DNA of 46,047 bases from Oscillospiraceae bacterium (GCA_017541275.1 JAFXZM010000028.1:1-46047), one strand, 5' to 3'. Shown: positions 25,124 through 34,381, counted from the stretch's first letter. Notes: generated by a model from the sequence alone, not told the origin. Translations and numbers: made by a program.

Positions 25124-25727
25124 TCAGGTATTCCCGACGAAAGGAAATCTGATTGCGGCAAAGCGCTCGCTGGCACTGAGCAAGCTGGGTTATGACCTGA
25201 TGGACCGCAAGCGAAACGTGCTGATCCGCGAGCTGATGCAGCTTGTGGACCGTGCCAAGGAGCTGCGCGGGTCGATCGAGGAAACCTATCAGAAGGCATA
25301 TGCGGAATTGCAGAAGGCGAATATCACGCTGGGCGTGGTCGGCCGTTTTGCGAGTACCGTGCCGCTGGATGAATCGGTCGGAATCAGAACGCGGACGGTC
25401 ATGGGCGTAGAGATCCCGATGATCTCGCACGAGGACGAGATGCCGACGTCGATTCCATACGGCTTTCTGGAAACAAATGTGCAGCTTGACGAGGCATATG
25501 CTGCATTCGTCAAGGTGCGGAATATGACGCTGATGCTGGCAGAGGTTGACACAGGCGTGTTCCGGCTGGCAACGGCAATTTCCGCGACACAGCGCCGTGC
25601 GAACGCGCTGAAAGAGGTGCTGATCCCGAAGTATACGCGGATCATCCGCACGATCTCCGATGCGCTGGAGGACAAGGAGCGCGAGGAATTCACCCGCATG
25701 AAGATCATCAAGGCAACGAAGAAGTGA
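25116..25727 (+). CDS. ntpD: V-type ATP synthase subunit D (central shaft)
   Basis: A 203-residue central-shaft subunit. The two long antiparallel helices are evident: N-terminal [40 protein letters not shown]; and C-terminal [40 protein letters not shown]. Both are highly conserved in the family. It rotates inside the A3B3 head with subunit F. It overlaps subunit B by 8 bp and closes the ATPase operon, with the methyltransferase gene 45 bp on and no clear terminator between. Confidence 0.96.
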   Translation: MADQVFPTKGNLIAAKRSLALSKLGYDLMDRKRNVLIRELMQLVDRAKELRGSIEETYQKAYAELQKANITLGVVGRFASTVPLDESVGIRTRTVMGVEIPMISHEDEMPTSIPYGFLETNVQLDEAYAAFVKVRNMTLMLAEVDTGVFRLATAISATQRRANALKEVLIPKYTRIIRTISDALEDKEREEFTRMKIIKATKK

Positions 25728-25772
25728 GGGATCGCTTCGCCGGAGACGCATGATGCAACGGAGGTGAACCGC

Positions 25773-26549
25773 ATGGCAGAGAGACCGGTCGTCGCCGATG
25801 TCACACAGCATTTTTATGACAGCATGGCATCGAAATATGATCTGTTCTATTCCGACTGGGATGCAGCGGTGCAGGATGAGGCCGTGTTTCTGCAAAAGCT
25901 CTTTCGGGAGCAGGGTTTTCGTGATGATGCGCGGGTGCTGGACTGCGCCTGCGGCATCGGCACACAGGCGATCGGGCTGGCGCTTCTCGGCTATCCGGTC
26001 ACGGCCTCCGACCTGAGTGCCGGAGAGATTGTGGAAGCGAAGCGGAGAGCGGCTGCGCGCAGGGCATCCCTGCGGTTTGCGCAGGCGGATTTCCGCGCCC
26101 TTGCGGATGTGTTCCCGGAGCAGTATGATATTGTGATCGCGATGGACAATGCGCTGCCGCATATGCTGACGCATGAAGATTTTGTGCAGGCGGTGCGCAG
26201 CATCATCGGCAGGCTCCGCACGGGCGGCATGTTCGCGGCGAGCATCCGCGATTACGACGCGCTGCTCGCGGAAAAACCTGCATTTTCGCCGCCGTATGTC
26301 CACAAGACCGAAACGGGGCAGCGCGTGCTGTTCCAGACATGGGACTGGATCGGAGAGAACTACCGCTTCACGCAGTATATCATCGAGGATGACGGAGAGG
26401 CATCTGTCAGCAAGTTTTCCTGTGAATACCGGGCGACCCGGCGTGAGGAACTGACGCAGGCGCTTTATGATGCCGGCTGCCGGGAGGTCATCTGGAAATT
26501 TCCGGAGCAGACAGGCTTCTATCAGCCGGTCGTGATCGCGAAAACATGA
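25773..26549 (+). CDS. Class I SAM-dependent methyltransferase
   Basis: A 258-residue methyltransferase. Motif I VLDCACGIGTQAIGLALLGY binds S-adenosylmethionine; TASDLSAGEIVEAKRRAAAR carries the acidic ribose contact; DIVIAMDNALPHML is motif IV-like. The fold resembles glycine/sarcosine-type small-molecule methyltransferases, but the substrate is not determined. The ATG at 25773 has GGAGG 8 bases before it; the in-frame GTG at 25764 overlaps that site and is rejected. It lies between the ATPase operon and aguB and is probably read through from upstream, since no promoter is visible. Confidence 0.88.
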   Translation: MAERPVVADVTQHFYDSMASKYDLFYSDWDAAVQDEAVFLQKLFREQGFRDDARVLDCACGIGTQAIGLALLGYPVTASDLSAGEIVEAKRRAAARRASLRFAQADFRALADVFPEQYDIVIAMDNALPHMLTHEDFVQAVRSIIGRLRTGGMFAASIRDYDALLAEKPAFSPPYVHKTETGQRVLFQTWDWIGENYRFTQYIIEDDGEASVSKFSCEYRATRREELTQALYDAGCREVIWKFPEQTGFYQPVVIAKT

Positions 26550-26574
26550 CAGATCATCGGGAAGGAGAGAGCCA

Positions 26575-27456
26575 ATGAGCAGACTGGTTACCGCGGCTGC
26601 GGTGCAGATGCAGTGCAGCACCGACCCTGCGGAGAGCATGGCAGCGGCAGAGCGCCTGATTCGTCAGGCGGCAGCGGACGGCGCGCAGATCATTCTGCTG
26701 CCGGAGCTGTTTGAGCGGCAGTATTTCTGTCAGGAGCGCCGCTATGAATACTACGCATTTGCGCAGAAAACGGAGGAGAATTCCGCCGTATTGCGCTGCA
26801 TGGCGCTGGCGAAGGAGCTGGGTGTCGTATTGCCCGTGAGCTTTTACGAGCGCGACGGCAGCCGCCTGTTCAATTCCGTCGCCGTGATCGACGCAGACGG
26901 CACGCTGCTGGGCGTATACCGCAAAACGCATATTCCGGACGATCATTATTATCAGGAGAAGTTCTATTTTTCGCCGGGCAACACGGGATTCCGCACATGG
27001 AAAACGCGCTTTGGCGTGATCGGCGTCGGCATCTGCTGGGATCAGTGGTTCCCGGAGACCGCACGGTCGCTGGTGCTGAACGGCGCGGAGCTGCTGTTTT
27101 ATCCGACCGCGATCGGTGCAGAGCCGATTCTGAACACGGACAGCGAGCAGCACTGGCAGCTCTGCATGCAGGGGCACGCTGCATCGAACATCACGCCGGT
27201 AATTGCAGCGAACCGTATCGGACTGGAGACAGTCACGCCCTGCGCGGAGAACGGGATGCAGGAATCGTCGCTGCTGTTCTACGGCTCATCGTTCCTGACG
27301 ACCGCGACCGGCGCGATCGCAGTGCAGGCAGACCGCACGCATGAGGCGGTGCTGATGCAGACCTATGATCTGGATGAGATCGCGCAGCAGAAGCTGGAAT
27401 GGGGACTGTTCCGCGACCGCCGGCCGTCCTGCTACGGCAGCATAACCGAAAAATAA
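26575..27456 (+). CDS. aguB: N-carbamoylputrescine amidase
   Basis: A 293-residue member of the nitrilase superfamily that hydrolyses N-carbamoylputrescine to putrescine, CO2 and ammonia. The catalytic triad is visible: Glu44 in LLPELFERQYF, Lys117 in YRKTHIPDD and Cys154 in GICWDQWFPE. The motifs around them (YYQEKFYFSPGNTGF, HWQLCMQGHAASN) match AguB rather than other amidases. The agmatine deiminase partner AguA is not in the window, so the polyamine route is only partly represented. It lies 25 bp after the methyltransferase and is closed by a strong terminator. Confidence 0.92.
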   Translation: MSRLVTAAAVQMQCSTDPAESMAAAERLIRQAAADGAQIILLPELFERQYFCQERRYEYYAFAQKTEENSAVLRCMALAKELGVVLPVSFYERDGSRLFNSVAVIDADGTLLGVYRKTHIPDDHYYQEKFYFSPGNTGFRTWKTRFGVIGVGICWDQWFPETARSLVLNGAELLFYPTAIGAEPILNTDSEQHWQLCMQGHAASNITPVIAANRIGLETVTPCAENGMQESSLLFYGSSFLTTATGAIAVQADRTHEAVLMQTYDLDEIAQQKLEWGLFRDRRPSCYGSITEK

Positions 27457-27457
27457 T

Positions 27458-27515
27458 AATCGCTTCGCGATGATGAACAAGGGACGCAGCCCGTTCCGAT
27501 CATCGCGAAGCGATT
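27458..27515. terminator. Bidirectional terminator between aguB and the SGNH gene
   Basis: A 17-bp perfect stem (27458-27474 with 27499-27515; arm AATCGCTTCGCGATGAT) encloses a second small stem GAAC/GTTC with GGG/CCC. T-rich sequence lies on the plus side and TTATTATTTTTC on the minus side. It separates convergent genes. Confidence 0.92.
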
Positions 27516-27528
27516 GTTGTTTATTTGT

Positions 27529-28854
27529 TCAGCTTGTCATGAGGCCGAGCAGGATGAAGCCTTCAGCAGTGCTGTTCTCGGACATTTTGACGGTTACGGT
27601 ATGTGCCGATTCGGCATCGGCGGTAAAGACCTCGTCCGCCTCCGCGTAATTGCCCCAGCCGTTCCCGAAGTGGCCGTTGAGCGTCCTGACGAATTGCCCG
27701 TCCACAAAGACGTCATATTGGCCGCTTTTGCCGTCGATCGTGCGCTGATAAAGGATGCCGATATTCCGCGCCGTGACGTCGAAGGTGATTTCACCTGCGG
27801 TCTCTGTTTTCCAGTTTCCGGAAAAATCCTTGCGGACATCGGTCTGAACGAAGCCGGTCATTCCGGTCGGCGTGACGGTTTCCGCATTGAGAATCTGCCC
27901 GTTCTGATAGCGGTCCTCGCTGACCGGCGGTGCAGTGAAGCTGAGGTCGGAGGTGTCGATACGGTCAAGATCGGCCAGCACAGAGTTAAAATAGTTCCAG
28001 AGCAGCTCGGCAGCGATGCCGTGACCGTCGCTGTTGGGATGAATGTTGTCCGGCGAGATATCCTTCCACGTAAACCGTCCCGCGTCGATTTCGGGCAGCA
28101 CAGCATTTTTATAGCTTATCATCGGCAGGTCATAGGCCTCGCCGATTTTTCTGTGTGTATTGACGAGTGAAGTGCCGTTATCCTGCGTCATAAACAGCAG
28201 AATGACAGCGGGATGATTCGGCTGCTCCAGAATCCGGCGGACAAGGCTGTCATAGCTCTGGAAATTGAGCGTGGGGTCGGTGTCATTGACCGAGAATTCC
28301 ACGATCACAACATCCGGGTTCTGGCTGAGCAGGTCACGCGCAGCGCGGTGAACGCCGATATAGCTGTCGGTTGCGCCGATGCCGGCATTGACATACTGTA
28401 TTTTTGCGGCGGCATCGGGAAAGCTCCTGATCCACCACGCCAATGCGCGCTCGGCATATTTATCCTGTGCGCCGGACGCACCGGTTCCCTGTGTAATGGA
28501 GCCGCCGATCACGCCGAAGGTGATGCCCTCGCCGTTCTGCGCGCGCTTCATGACGTCCGCAAGGCGGGCGCGGTTTCCGGTGTTCAGCACGGAGCGTCTG
28601 ACCATGTCCTCCGTGGTGCGTCCGAGATCAAGCGTCTGATATCCGAGTGAAGCATCGGCCGGGCTCCAATCCGTATCATAGGCTTCGGTTGTAACGGCAG
28701 GCTCCGGCGTGTCATTCTGATTGGCTGCTGCGGTTCCGGCCGGTTCAGCGGCACTGCTGCTGCCGCTTTCGGAATTGCCGGTGCCGCATCCGGCTGCCTG
28801 CATCAGCATGAAGCCGGCAAGCAATGCGGACATGAATTTTTTTGGTACATTCAT
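27529..28854 (-). CDS. SGNH/GDSL-family hydrolase lipoprotein (probable carbohydrate esterase)
   Basis: A 441-residue lipoprotein (lipobox MQAAGC, Cys23) with a Ser/Ala/Thr linker. The SGNH hydrolase fold shows block I GVIGGSIT (nucleophile Ser119), block II Gly160 in NAGIGATDS, block III Asn190 in EFSVND and block V Asp269/His272 in DNIHPNSDGH. From about residue 310 a C-terminal beta-rich domain (ITFDVTARNIGILYQRT) probably binds or orients substrate. Such enzymes commonly deacetylate plant polysaccharides; the substrate here is not known. It lies 71 bp after the phosphatase gene with no clear promoter between, so co-transcription is likely. Confidence 0.88.
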   Translation of the reverse strand: MNVPKKFMSALLAGFMLMQAAGCGTGNSESGSSSAAEPAGTAAANQNDTPEPAVTTEAYDTDWSPADASLGYQTLDLGRTTEDMVRRSVLNTGNRARLADVMKRAQNGEGITFGVIGGSITQGTGASGAQDKYAERALAWWIRSFPDAAAKIQYVNAGIGATDSYIGVHRAARDLLSQNPDVVIVEFSVNDTDPTLNFQSYDSLVRRILEQPNHPAVILLFMTQDNGTSLVNTHRKIGEAYDLPMISYKNAVLPEIDAGRFTWKDISPDNIHPNSDGHGIAAELLWNYFNSVLADLDRIDTSDLSFTAPPVSEDRYQNGQILNAETVTPTGMTGFVQTDVRKDFSGNWKTETAGEITFDVTARNIGILYQRTIDGKSGQYDVFVDGQFVRTLNGHFGNGWGNYAEADEVFTADAESAHTVTVKMSENSTAEGFILLGLMTS

Positions 28855-28925
28855 AATATTTCTCTTTCTGATGAAGGAATGGATTTCGGATCATATGGGA
28901 AGCAGAGCTTCAGAGCGGAGCGCGG

Positions 28926-29531
28926 TCAGTCGGCCATAGCAGCCTTGATCGCAGCGAGCAGCTCATCGTATTCCTCAAAGGCGGGCAGCTCCGGGTAATC
29001 CTTTTTGATCTGCTCCGTGCTGCGGAACAGGAAGCCGGCCTTGCTGGCCTGAATCATGCCGAGATCGTTAAAGCTGTCGCCGCTTGCGATTGTCTGATAG
29101 CCGATCGACTGAAGCGCTTTCACCGTTGTGAGCTTTGATTTTTCACAGCGCATTTTGTAGCCGGTGATCGAGCCGTCCTCAGCGACCTCGAGGGAATTGC
29201 AGAAAATGGTCGGCCAGCCGAGCTTTTCCATGAGGGGGGCAGCGAACTGCGAGAAGGTATCGCTGATGATAATCACCTGCGTAAAGGAGCGGAGCTCATC
29301 GAGAAACGCCTTTGCGCCCGGCATCGGTTCGATTTTCGCGATTGTTTCGCGGATTTCTCTGAGGCCGAGGCCATGCTCTTTGAGGATTGCGAGGCGATAC
29401 TTCATGAGCTTATCGTAATCGGGCTCATCGCGGGTTGTTTTTTTCAGCTCCGGGATGCCGCTGGCCTCCGCAAAAGCAATCCAGATTTCGGGTACAAGGA
29501 CGCCTTCCAGATCAAGACAGGTGATATACAT
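28926..29531 (-). CDS. thrH: ThrH-like phosphoserine phosphatase / phosphoserine:homoserine phosphotransferase
   Basis: A 201-residue HAD-superfamily enzyme. The first motif is CLDLEGVLVPEIWIAFAEAS, with the DLEG form (nucleophile Asp7, Glu9) diagnostic of ThrH rather than the DXD of SerB. Motif II is VIIISDTFSQFAAPLMEKLG and motif III ASGDSFNDLGMI. ThrH of Pseudomonas can dephosphorylate phosphoserine or move its phosphate to homoserine, linking serine and threonine synthesis. The gene has its own promoter and is probably co-transcribed with the SGNH hydrolase downstream, with no obvious functional link. Confidence 0.92.
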   Translation of the reverse strand: MYITCLDLEGVLVPEIWIAFAEASGIPELKKTTRDEPDYDKLMKYRLAILKEHGLGLREIRETIAKIEPMPGAKAFLDELRSFTQVIIISDTFSQFAAPLMEKLGWPTIFCNSLEVAEDGSITGYKMRCEKSKLTTVKALQSIGYQTIASGDSFNDLGMIQASKAGFLFRSTEQIKKDYPELPAFEEYDELLAAIKAAMAD

Positions 29532-29591
29532 GGTTCATTTCTCCTCTTTGATGAAATTCGGCGGGCTGCGGAATGCAAGCCTTTCGCCTAC

Positions 29592-29620
29592 AGTATACCA
29601 TATTTCGCTGAAAAATGCAA
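29592..29620 (-). promoter_or_regulatory. Promoter of thrH
   Basis: Minus strand TTGCAT (29620-29615), 17 bp, TATACT (29597-29592). The spacer and -10 (CAGCGAAATATGGTATACT) are nearly identical to those of the acetyltransferase promoter at 37513. Confidence 0.8.
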
Positions 29621-29671
29621 GTGCCTCGGCGCAGGAGTGCGCCGCAATTTACGCCCATACTTTCCATTTTC

Positions 29672-29770
29672 CCCCTTGGGTTGTCACTCCGATTTATTGG
29701 GAGTATTTCTCCTGTTTGACAGCGCCGGAGTGCATCCTATATATTTCCGATCAGCCACTCTCCGCCGCTG
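29672..29770 (+). repeat. Intergenic repeat family 2, copy 2
   Basis: It shares TGGGTTGTCAC (29677-29687), CCGATTT, GTATTTCTCC and CTATATAT blocks in order with 12296-12420, lacking about 35 bases found there. It lies just upstream of the guaA promoter and has no credible coding content. Confidence 0.45.
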
Positions 29771-29777
29771 ATATCTC

Positions 29778-29806
29778 TTGCAAAAAAAGTTTTTTTGTGA
29801 TATAAT
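29778..29806 (+). promoter_or_regulatory. Promoter of guaA
   Basis: TTGCAA (29778-29783), 17-bp A/T-rich spacer, TATAAT (29801-29806). The leader to the ATG is only about 55 nt, too short for a purine riboswitch. Confidence 0.82.
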
Positions 29807-29867
29807 GCATATGTAATGATGCCGCCGGATCCCGCGGCATCCCGCTTTATCAAAAAGGAGGAACTGC

Positions 29868-31421
29868 ATGGCAAATCAGCTCTGTATCGTGCTCGATTTC
29901 GGAGGGCAGTATAACCAGCTCATTGCACGGCGCGTCCGTGAATGCGGCGTTTACTGCGAGATCAGGCGGTATGACACTCCGCTCGACGAGATCAAAGCCC
30001 TCAATCCCGCCGGCATCATCTTCACCGGCGGCCCGAACAGCGTTTACGACGAGACATCTCCGCATATTGCAAAGGAATATTTCGACCTCGGCATTCCGAC
30101 CCTCGGTATCTGCTACGGCTGTCAGCTTATGGCCTATACGCTCGGCGGCACCGTCGAGAGCTGTACGAAATCCGAATACGGCAAGATCGACGTCACGCAC
30201 GGCGAGGGCAGCCTGCTTTTTGCCGGCGTACCCGATACCAGCACCGTCTGGATGAGCCACACCGATTTCGTGAGCAGGCTGCCGGAGGGCTTTACTGTCA
30301 CTGCACATTCCGCAGACTGCCCCTGTGCAGCATTTGAATGTCCCGAACGGAAGCTCTATGCAGTGCAGTTTCACCCGGAGGTGACACACAGTCAGTACGG
30401 CAGAGAGATTCTGCATCATTTCCTCTATGTTGTCTGCGGCTTCACCGGCGATTGGGTCATGAGCGATTTTATTGACAATACCGTACAGAAGCTCCGTGAG
30501 CAGATCGGGGACAAGCAGGTCATTCTCGGCCTCTCCGGCGGCGTCGATTCCTCTGTCGCGGCAGCGCTGCTCAGTAAGGCAGTCGGCAGACAGCTCACCT
30601 GTGTTTTTGTCGATCAGGGTCTAATGCGCAAGGATGAGGGCGATTTTGTTGAGCAGACCTTCACGAAGCTGTTTGATATGAATTTCGTCCGCGTGAATGC
30701 GCAGGAGCATTTTCTCGAAAAGCTCAGGGGCGTGTCCGATCCGGAAGAAAAGCGCCGGATCATCGGTACGGAATTCTACAAAGTGTTCTGGGACAAGGTG
30801 CGCGAAACCGGTGCAGACGGATTCTTTGCACAGGGTACGATCTACCCTGACCGCATTGAGAGCGGCAAGGGCAATCAGGCCGGACAGGGCAGCACCGCTG
30901 TCATCAAAACGCATCATAATATGGTCGAAAAACCGGCAGATATCCGTTTTGCCGGAACGATCGAGCCGCTTGCTGACCTCTTTAAGGATGAGGTGCGCAG
31001 GGTCGGCGAAAAGCTCGGCATTCCGCATGAGCTTGTCTGGCGGCAGCCGTTCCCCGGCCCCGGCCTCGGTGTGCGCATCATCGGAGAGATTACTGCCGAA
31101 AAGGTGAAAATACTTCAGGAGGCCGATGCTGTCTTCCGCGACGAGATCCGGAAAAGCGGCCTTGAAAGTGAACTCAAACAGTTCTTTGCCGTCCTCCCTG
31201 ACGTCCACACTGTCGGGGTTATGGGCGACCACAGAACCTACGATCATCTCATCGCGATCCGCGCCGTCACGACCGATGACTTTATGACCGCCGACTGGGC
31301 CCGCATCCCTTATGATGTCCTTGCCCGTGTCTCAAACCGCCTCTGCAATGAGGTCGAACATGTCAACCGCGTCGTCTATGATATTACCTCCAAACCGCCC
31401 GGAACGGTCGAGTGGGAGTGA
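29868..31421 (+). CDS. guaA: GMP synthase (glutamine-hydrolysing)
   Basis: A 517-residue enzyme converting XMP to GMP with ATP and glutamine. The N-terminal class I glutamine amidotransferase domain has GICYGCQL (catalytic Cys82) and the His/Glu of QFHPEVTHS. The ATP-pyrophosphatase domain has the P-loop [14 protein letters not shown]. The C-terminal dimerisation domain includes [16 protein letters not shown] and ends [18 protein letters not shown], the standard GuaA terminus. AAAGGAGG precedes the ATG. It is monocistronic, with its own promoter and terminator. Confidence 0.98.
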   Translation: MANQLCIVLDFGGQYNQLIARRVRECGVYCEIRRYDTPLDEIKALNPAGIIFTGGPNSVYDETSPHIAKEYFDLGIPTLGICYGCQLMAYTLGGTVESCTKSEYGKIDVTHGEGSLLFAGVPDTSTVWMSHTDFVSRLPEGFTVTAHSADCPCAAFECPERKLYAVQFHPEVTHSQYGREILHHFLYVVCGFTGDWVMSDFIDNTVQKLREQIGDKQVILGLSGGVDSSVAAALLSKAVGRQLTCVFVDQGLMRKDEGDFVEQTFTKLFDMNFVRVNAQEHFLEKLRGVSDPEEKRRIIGTEFYKVFWDKVRETGADGFFAQGTIYPDRIESGKGNQAGQGSTAVIKTHHNMVEKPADIRFAGTIEPLADLFKDEVRRVGEKLGIPHELVWRQPFPGPGLGVRIIGEITAEKVKILQEADAVFRDEIRKSGLESELKQFFAVLPDVHTVGVMGDHRTYDHLIAIRAVTTDDFMTADWARIPYDVLARVSNRLCNEVEHVNRVVYDITSKPPGTVEWE

Positions 31422-31538
31422 GCCCGGAGCCCGGGCAGGCATTTCTGCTTGGAATAAAACGGCGCATTTGCGCAATTTTCCGTATACTCACAAGCAACAG
31501 CACTTTCGCAACAAATCTTATTGATACACAGAAAAAGA

Positions 31539-31576
31539 GCGAACCGGTTTTCAACTGCAAACCGGTTCGCTTTTTT
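31539..31576 (+). terminator. Terminator of guaA
   Basis: A 12-bp perfect stem GCGAACCGGTTT (31539-31550)/AAACCGGTTCGC (31559-31570), then six T. Repeat family 1 copy A begins right after. Confidence 0.93.
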
Positions 31577-31720
31577 GTTTGTTGATAAAGTGTTTTCGAC
31601 GGATTCAAAATGGGGGATGCTCCCGCACAGAGCTTTGTTAAGTTTGCGTTCAGATTCATAGTAAAGCGTGCAAGGCACCGATATCATAAACGCGAAGCGA
31701 TATCTGTTTCTACAAGCTGA
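31577..31720 (+). repeat. Intergenic repeat family 1, copy A
   Basis: Contains the core CGACGGATTCAAAATGGG (31597-31614), then CATAGTAAAGCGTGC, then GCGAAGCGATATC and TTTCTACAAGCTGA. The same blocks in the same order occur in copy B (37602-37760). After it a 9-bp hairpin CTCTGATTC/GAATCAGAG (31726-31734/31741-31749) lies before the CarD-like gene end. No protein-coding potential is apparent. Confidence 0.7.
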
Positions 31721-31800
31721 GAGCCCTCTGATTCGGGAAAGAATCAGAGAGCTCAGATTTTCGGGGAATCCGCTGCAAAAGGTTGGGGCAGCGGGCAGAC

Positions 31801-32331
31801 CTACTGCACTTTTTCGACCTGAAGGCGGTCACAGATGTACTGGCCGGCCTCTCTTGGAGACATGCCGAGAGAAAAGCCGAATTCCTCATCGAGCAGTCTT
31901 GCGGCATCCTTCCGCGCATTATCGTCGGCGGCAGCGAGATGTTTGCCGACGGCCAGAAGCTCAGCGCGGCGCTTCAGAATACAGCGGATCATTTGCAGCA
32001 AAGACTGTGCATCGCCGCCGGCTAAGATTTTCCGGAATTCCGCGGCACGCAGCTTACGGTCCTCCTGCCACGGCAGAGCATCCAGTTCAATGGCGTTATC
32101 GAGCATGCGGTCGATTTCCTCTTTTGTGCGAAGCGGCTGCATTCTGGCGCAGAGCAGCGCATTATCCAGCGGAACCGAGATTTCCATGCTCATATTTCTG
32201 ACCGGCCGCAGCACATAGCATATCCGGACCGGCTGATCTCCGGGATAGGGCACCTCTCCGATGCGTTCAATCAGACAGATACCGGTTCCGCCGTATCGGA
32301 CATGCATGCCCGCCTGAAATTGCTCCTGCAT
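31801..32331 (-). CDS. CarD-like transcription regulator
   Basis: A 176-residue protein. The N-terminal 65 residues (FQAGMHVRYGGTGICLIERI, then CYVLRPVRNMSMEISVPLDN) form a Tudor-like CarD/TRCF RNA-polymerase-interacting domain. The remainder is helical (PLRTKEEIDRMLDNAIELDA onward), as in CarD/CdnL proteins that bind the RNA polymerase beta subunit and stabilise open promoters. The ATG at 32331 has AAGGAGG with good spacing; the frame runs on to 32403 but would include promoter sequence. It has its own consensus promoter and appears monocistronic. Confidence 0.85.
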   Translation of the reverse strand: MQEQFQAGMHVRYGGTGICLIERIGEVPYPGDQPVRICYVLRPVRNMSMEISVPLDNALLCARMQPLRTKEEIDRMLDNAIELDALPWQEDRKLRAAEFRKILAGGDAQSLLQMIRCILKRRAELLAVGKHLAAADDNARKDAARLLDEEFGFSLGMSPREAGQYICDRLQVEKVQ

Positions 32332-32391
32332 AGTGAATGCCCCTCCTTTTCCTGACAGCAATCCGCTGCCGGATGCTGTATATATATACAT

Positions 32392-32420
32392 ATTATAGCA
32401 CAAAATGAAAGAAAATTCAA
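32392..32420 (-). promoter_or_regulatory. Promoter of the CarD-like gene
   Basis: Minus strand TTGAAT (32420-32415), 17 bp, TATAAT (32397-32392). Confidence 0.8.
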
Positions 32421-32464
32421 TGGGAAAAGGAAAAATACATTCACCGCTGCATGCAGAGTGCGCT

Positions 32465-33154
32465 TCAGCCCTGTCCGTAATAGGCGTTCTTACCGTGCTT
32501 GCGGAGATAATGCTTATCGAGCAGTTCCTGCTGCATGAAGCCGATGCCGGGATTGAGCATGACCGTATGGAAATTCATGAAGGCGATCTCCTCCAGCACA
32601 ACGGAATGATGCACGGCCTCAAAGCTGTCCTTGCCCCAGGTAAACGGGCCGTGGCTCCGCACGAGCACAGCAGGCACGGTCATCGGGTCGATGCCCTGAA
32701 ATGCCTCAATGATGACCGTACCGGTTTCCTTTTCATATTCGCCGTTGATCTCATCGGGCGTCATGGCACGGGTGCAGGGAATCTCGCCGTAGAAGCAGTC
32801 GGCATGGGTTGTGCCGAGCGGAGCGATGCCGCAGCCGGCCTGCGCAAAGGCAGCCGCCCATTTGCTGTGTGTATGGACGATGCCGCCGATCTGCGGGAAA
32901 GCGCGGTAAAGCTCCAGATGCGTCGGGGTATCGCTGGAGGGTCGGTATTTGCCCTCGACCACATTGCCGTCGGGATCGAGCACGACCATATCGGCGGCAG
33001 TCATGCCCTCATAGGAAACGCCGGAGGGCTTAATCACGATCAGGCCGGTTTCGGGGTCGCGCTCGGAGGCATTGCCCCATGTAAATTTCACGAGGCCGTA
33101 TTCCGGGAGCTGCAAATTTGCAGCGAGCACTTTTTCCTTCAGTTGTTCGAGCAT
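32465..33154 (-). CDS. araD: L-ribulose-5-phosphate 4-epimerase (AraD family)
   Basis: A 229-residue class II aldolase/epimerase. Zinc and substrate motifs are present: GNASERD near the N-terminus, [27 protein letters not shown] and, later, [15 protein letters not shown] and the C-terminal [15 protein letters not shown], all typical of AraD/UlaF/SgbE. It interconverts L-ribulose 5-phosphate and D-xylulose 5-phosphate in arabinose (or ascorbate-type) sugar use. The ATG at 33154 has GGAGG upstream; the longer frame to 33313 runs through a hairpin. No araA or araB lies nearby, so the source pathway is uncertain. Confidence 0.9.
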   Translation of the reverse strand: MLEQLKEKVLAANLQLPEYGLVKFTWGNASERDPETGLIVIKPSGVSYEGMTAADMVVLDPDGNVVEGKYRPSSDTPTHLELYRAFPQIGGIVHTHSKWAAAFAQAGCGIAPLGTTHADCFYGEIPCTRAMTPDEINGEYEKETGTVIIEAFQGIDPMTVPAVLVRSHGPFTWGKDSFEAVHHSVVLEEIAFMNFHTVMLNPGIGFMQQELLDKHYLRKHGKNAYYGQG

Positions 33155-33210
33155 GGTATTATCCTCCCTGAGTTGAAACGGAATCGGCAGAAAAAGCCGA
33201 AAAAGCAGCA

Positions 33211-33247
33211 ATTCCCCCGTCCGGCGCGCACCGGAAAAAGGGGGAAT
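33211..33247 (-). terminator. Hairpin between the RING-like gene and araD
   Basis: ATTCCCCC (33211-33218) pairs with GGGGGAAT (33240-33247), and TCCGG (33220-33224) with CCGGA (33231-33235). On the minus strand a T-run follows only 8 bases after the stem, so termination is uncertain. araD could be co-transcribed with the gene upstream. Confidence 0.5.
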
Positions 33248-33260
33248 CGTGTTCATGCAG

Positions 33261-34142
33261 TTACCGCAGCATGGTGACGATATAGACAAATGCGGCGGCG
33301 AGCGAGACCTCAATCACGAGGGTCAGCACGATGTTCCAGCCATTGGTGCCGCCCTCGGTCTGGATGCGGTCATGCATGGCGGCCTCGGAGCCTGCGCCCC
33401 GTTTGATGCTGCGGATGCGGCGCACGGTATGCCGGTAATAGAGGTAGTTGGCGAACAGGCCCCAGAAGGCGGAAACGATCAGTCCGACGACCGAGCAGAC
33501 GGAGTCGAGGCGTGCAAAGCCGGCCGAGTTGACGTTTGCCCATGAAACGGAGATGCCGAGCTGCTCATACATGTAGACGAGCACACGCGGGATGCCGAGC
33601 AGCATTTCGAGCAGCATCGAGCCGATTGTCAGCACCCACATTTTGCGGTTTGCGAAGTAGAAATGCGGGAAGAACAGGCAGACCAGATTGAACGAAAACT
33701 TCCTGCCGGTCTGCTTCATCAGGCGGAACCGCGGGAGATAGTAGAAGCGGTTTGTGCCGACGAACTCTGCGACCTCGCGCATTGTAGCGCCGTCGAGTGT
33801 TTCCTCCGGATCCAGCCCGACGCAGGGGTCATAGGGGTTCAGGCGCACGCCGTCATACAGAGAGCCGTTGAGCATCTTCGGCGCATCGCCGCGCTCACGT
33901 TCCGCAGCCTGTTCCTCCTGCTCGGCGCGTTTTTCCGCACGCAGCTCCGCAGAGATTGCTCTCCGGCGCTCAGTGACCCAGCTTCCGCCGGTTTCGTGCA
34001 GTTCGGTGTTGACGCAGCATCCGACCTTCTTATAGCATGCACGGTGATACGGCGTGCCGCATTCGGGGCAGGTGACGATATCGTCCGCCTCAGAGAATGC
34101 GTCGCCGCAGATCATGCAGGGCTGTCCCTGATATTCGAGCAT
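33261..34142 (-). CDS. Membrane protein with N-terminal RING-like zinc domain
   Basis: A 293-residue protein. The N-terminus carries a treble-clef/RING-like metal site: Cys9, Cys12, Cys25, Cys28, His33, Cys36 and Cys42/43 in C-x2-C...[13 protein letters not shown] spacing. This fits the bacterial RING-finger-like family (Prok-RING). A charged helix ([20 protein letters not shown]) follows, then three hydrophobic segments in the C-terminal half ([60 protein letters not shown]), similar to DUF2628-type proteins. The zinc domain should face the cytoplasm. Function is unknown; ubiquitin ligase activity should not be assumed. Confidence 0.78.
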   Translation of the reverse strand: MLEYQGQPCMICGDAFSEADDIVTCPECGTPYHRACYKKVGCCVNTELHETGGSWVTERRRAISAELRAEKRAEQEEQAAERERGDAPKMLNGSLYDGVRLNPYDPCVGLDPEETLDGATMREVAEFVGTNRFYYLPRFRLMKQTGRKFSFNLVCLFFPHFYFANRKMWVLTIGSMLLEMLLGIPRVLVYMYEQLGISVSWANVNSAGFARLDSVCSVVGLIVSAFWGLFANYLYYRHTVRRIRSIKRGAGSEAAMHDRIQTEGGTNGWNIVLTLVIEVSLAAAFVYIVTMLR

Positions 34143-34223
34143 GAAAAGCCATCCTTTCCGGTCATGGGTATCTCAGCCGGGCTCCGGCGCCGGGAACGCA
34201 GGAACCGGCAATTCTTCACCTTA

Positions 34224-34252
34224 TTGTACCACAATCGCCGGCGTTTTACAAG
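34224..34252 (-). promoter_or_regulatory. Promoter of the RING-like gene
   Basis: Minus strand TTGTAA (34252-34247), 17 bp, TACAAT (34229-34224). Confidence 0.7.
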
Positions 34253-34352
34253 CCCGGCGGGGTGATTTTCATGTATTATTCATCTTTTTCCGCGATTTCG
34301 GCGGTTCGTTTTCATGCGTTTTCCGGAATGTGAAAAAAATTATGAAAAGGGC

Positions 34353-34381
34353 TTGCATTTTGAGACGGGATATGATATAAT
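34353..34381 (+). promoter_or_regulatory. Promoter of secG
   Basis: TTGCAT (34353-34358), 17 bp, TATAAT (34376-34381). It is divergent from the RING-like gene promoter. Confidence 0.82.

Noticed and set aside
29813-29867. Purine riboswitch upstream of guaA
   Set aside because: Only about 55 nt separate the promoter start from the ATG, and no conserved purine-aptamer core is present.
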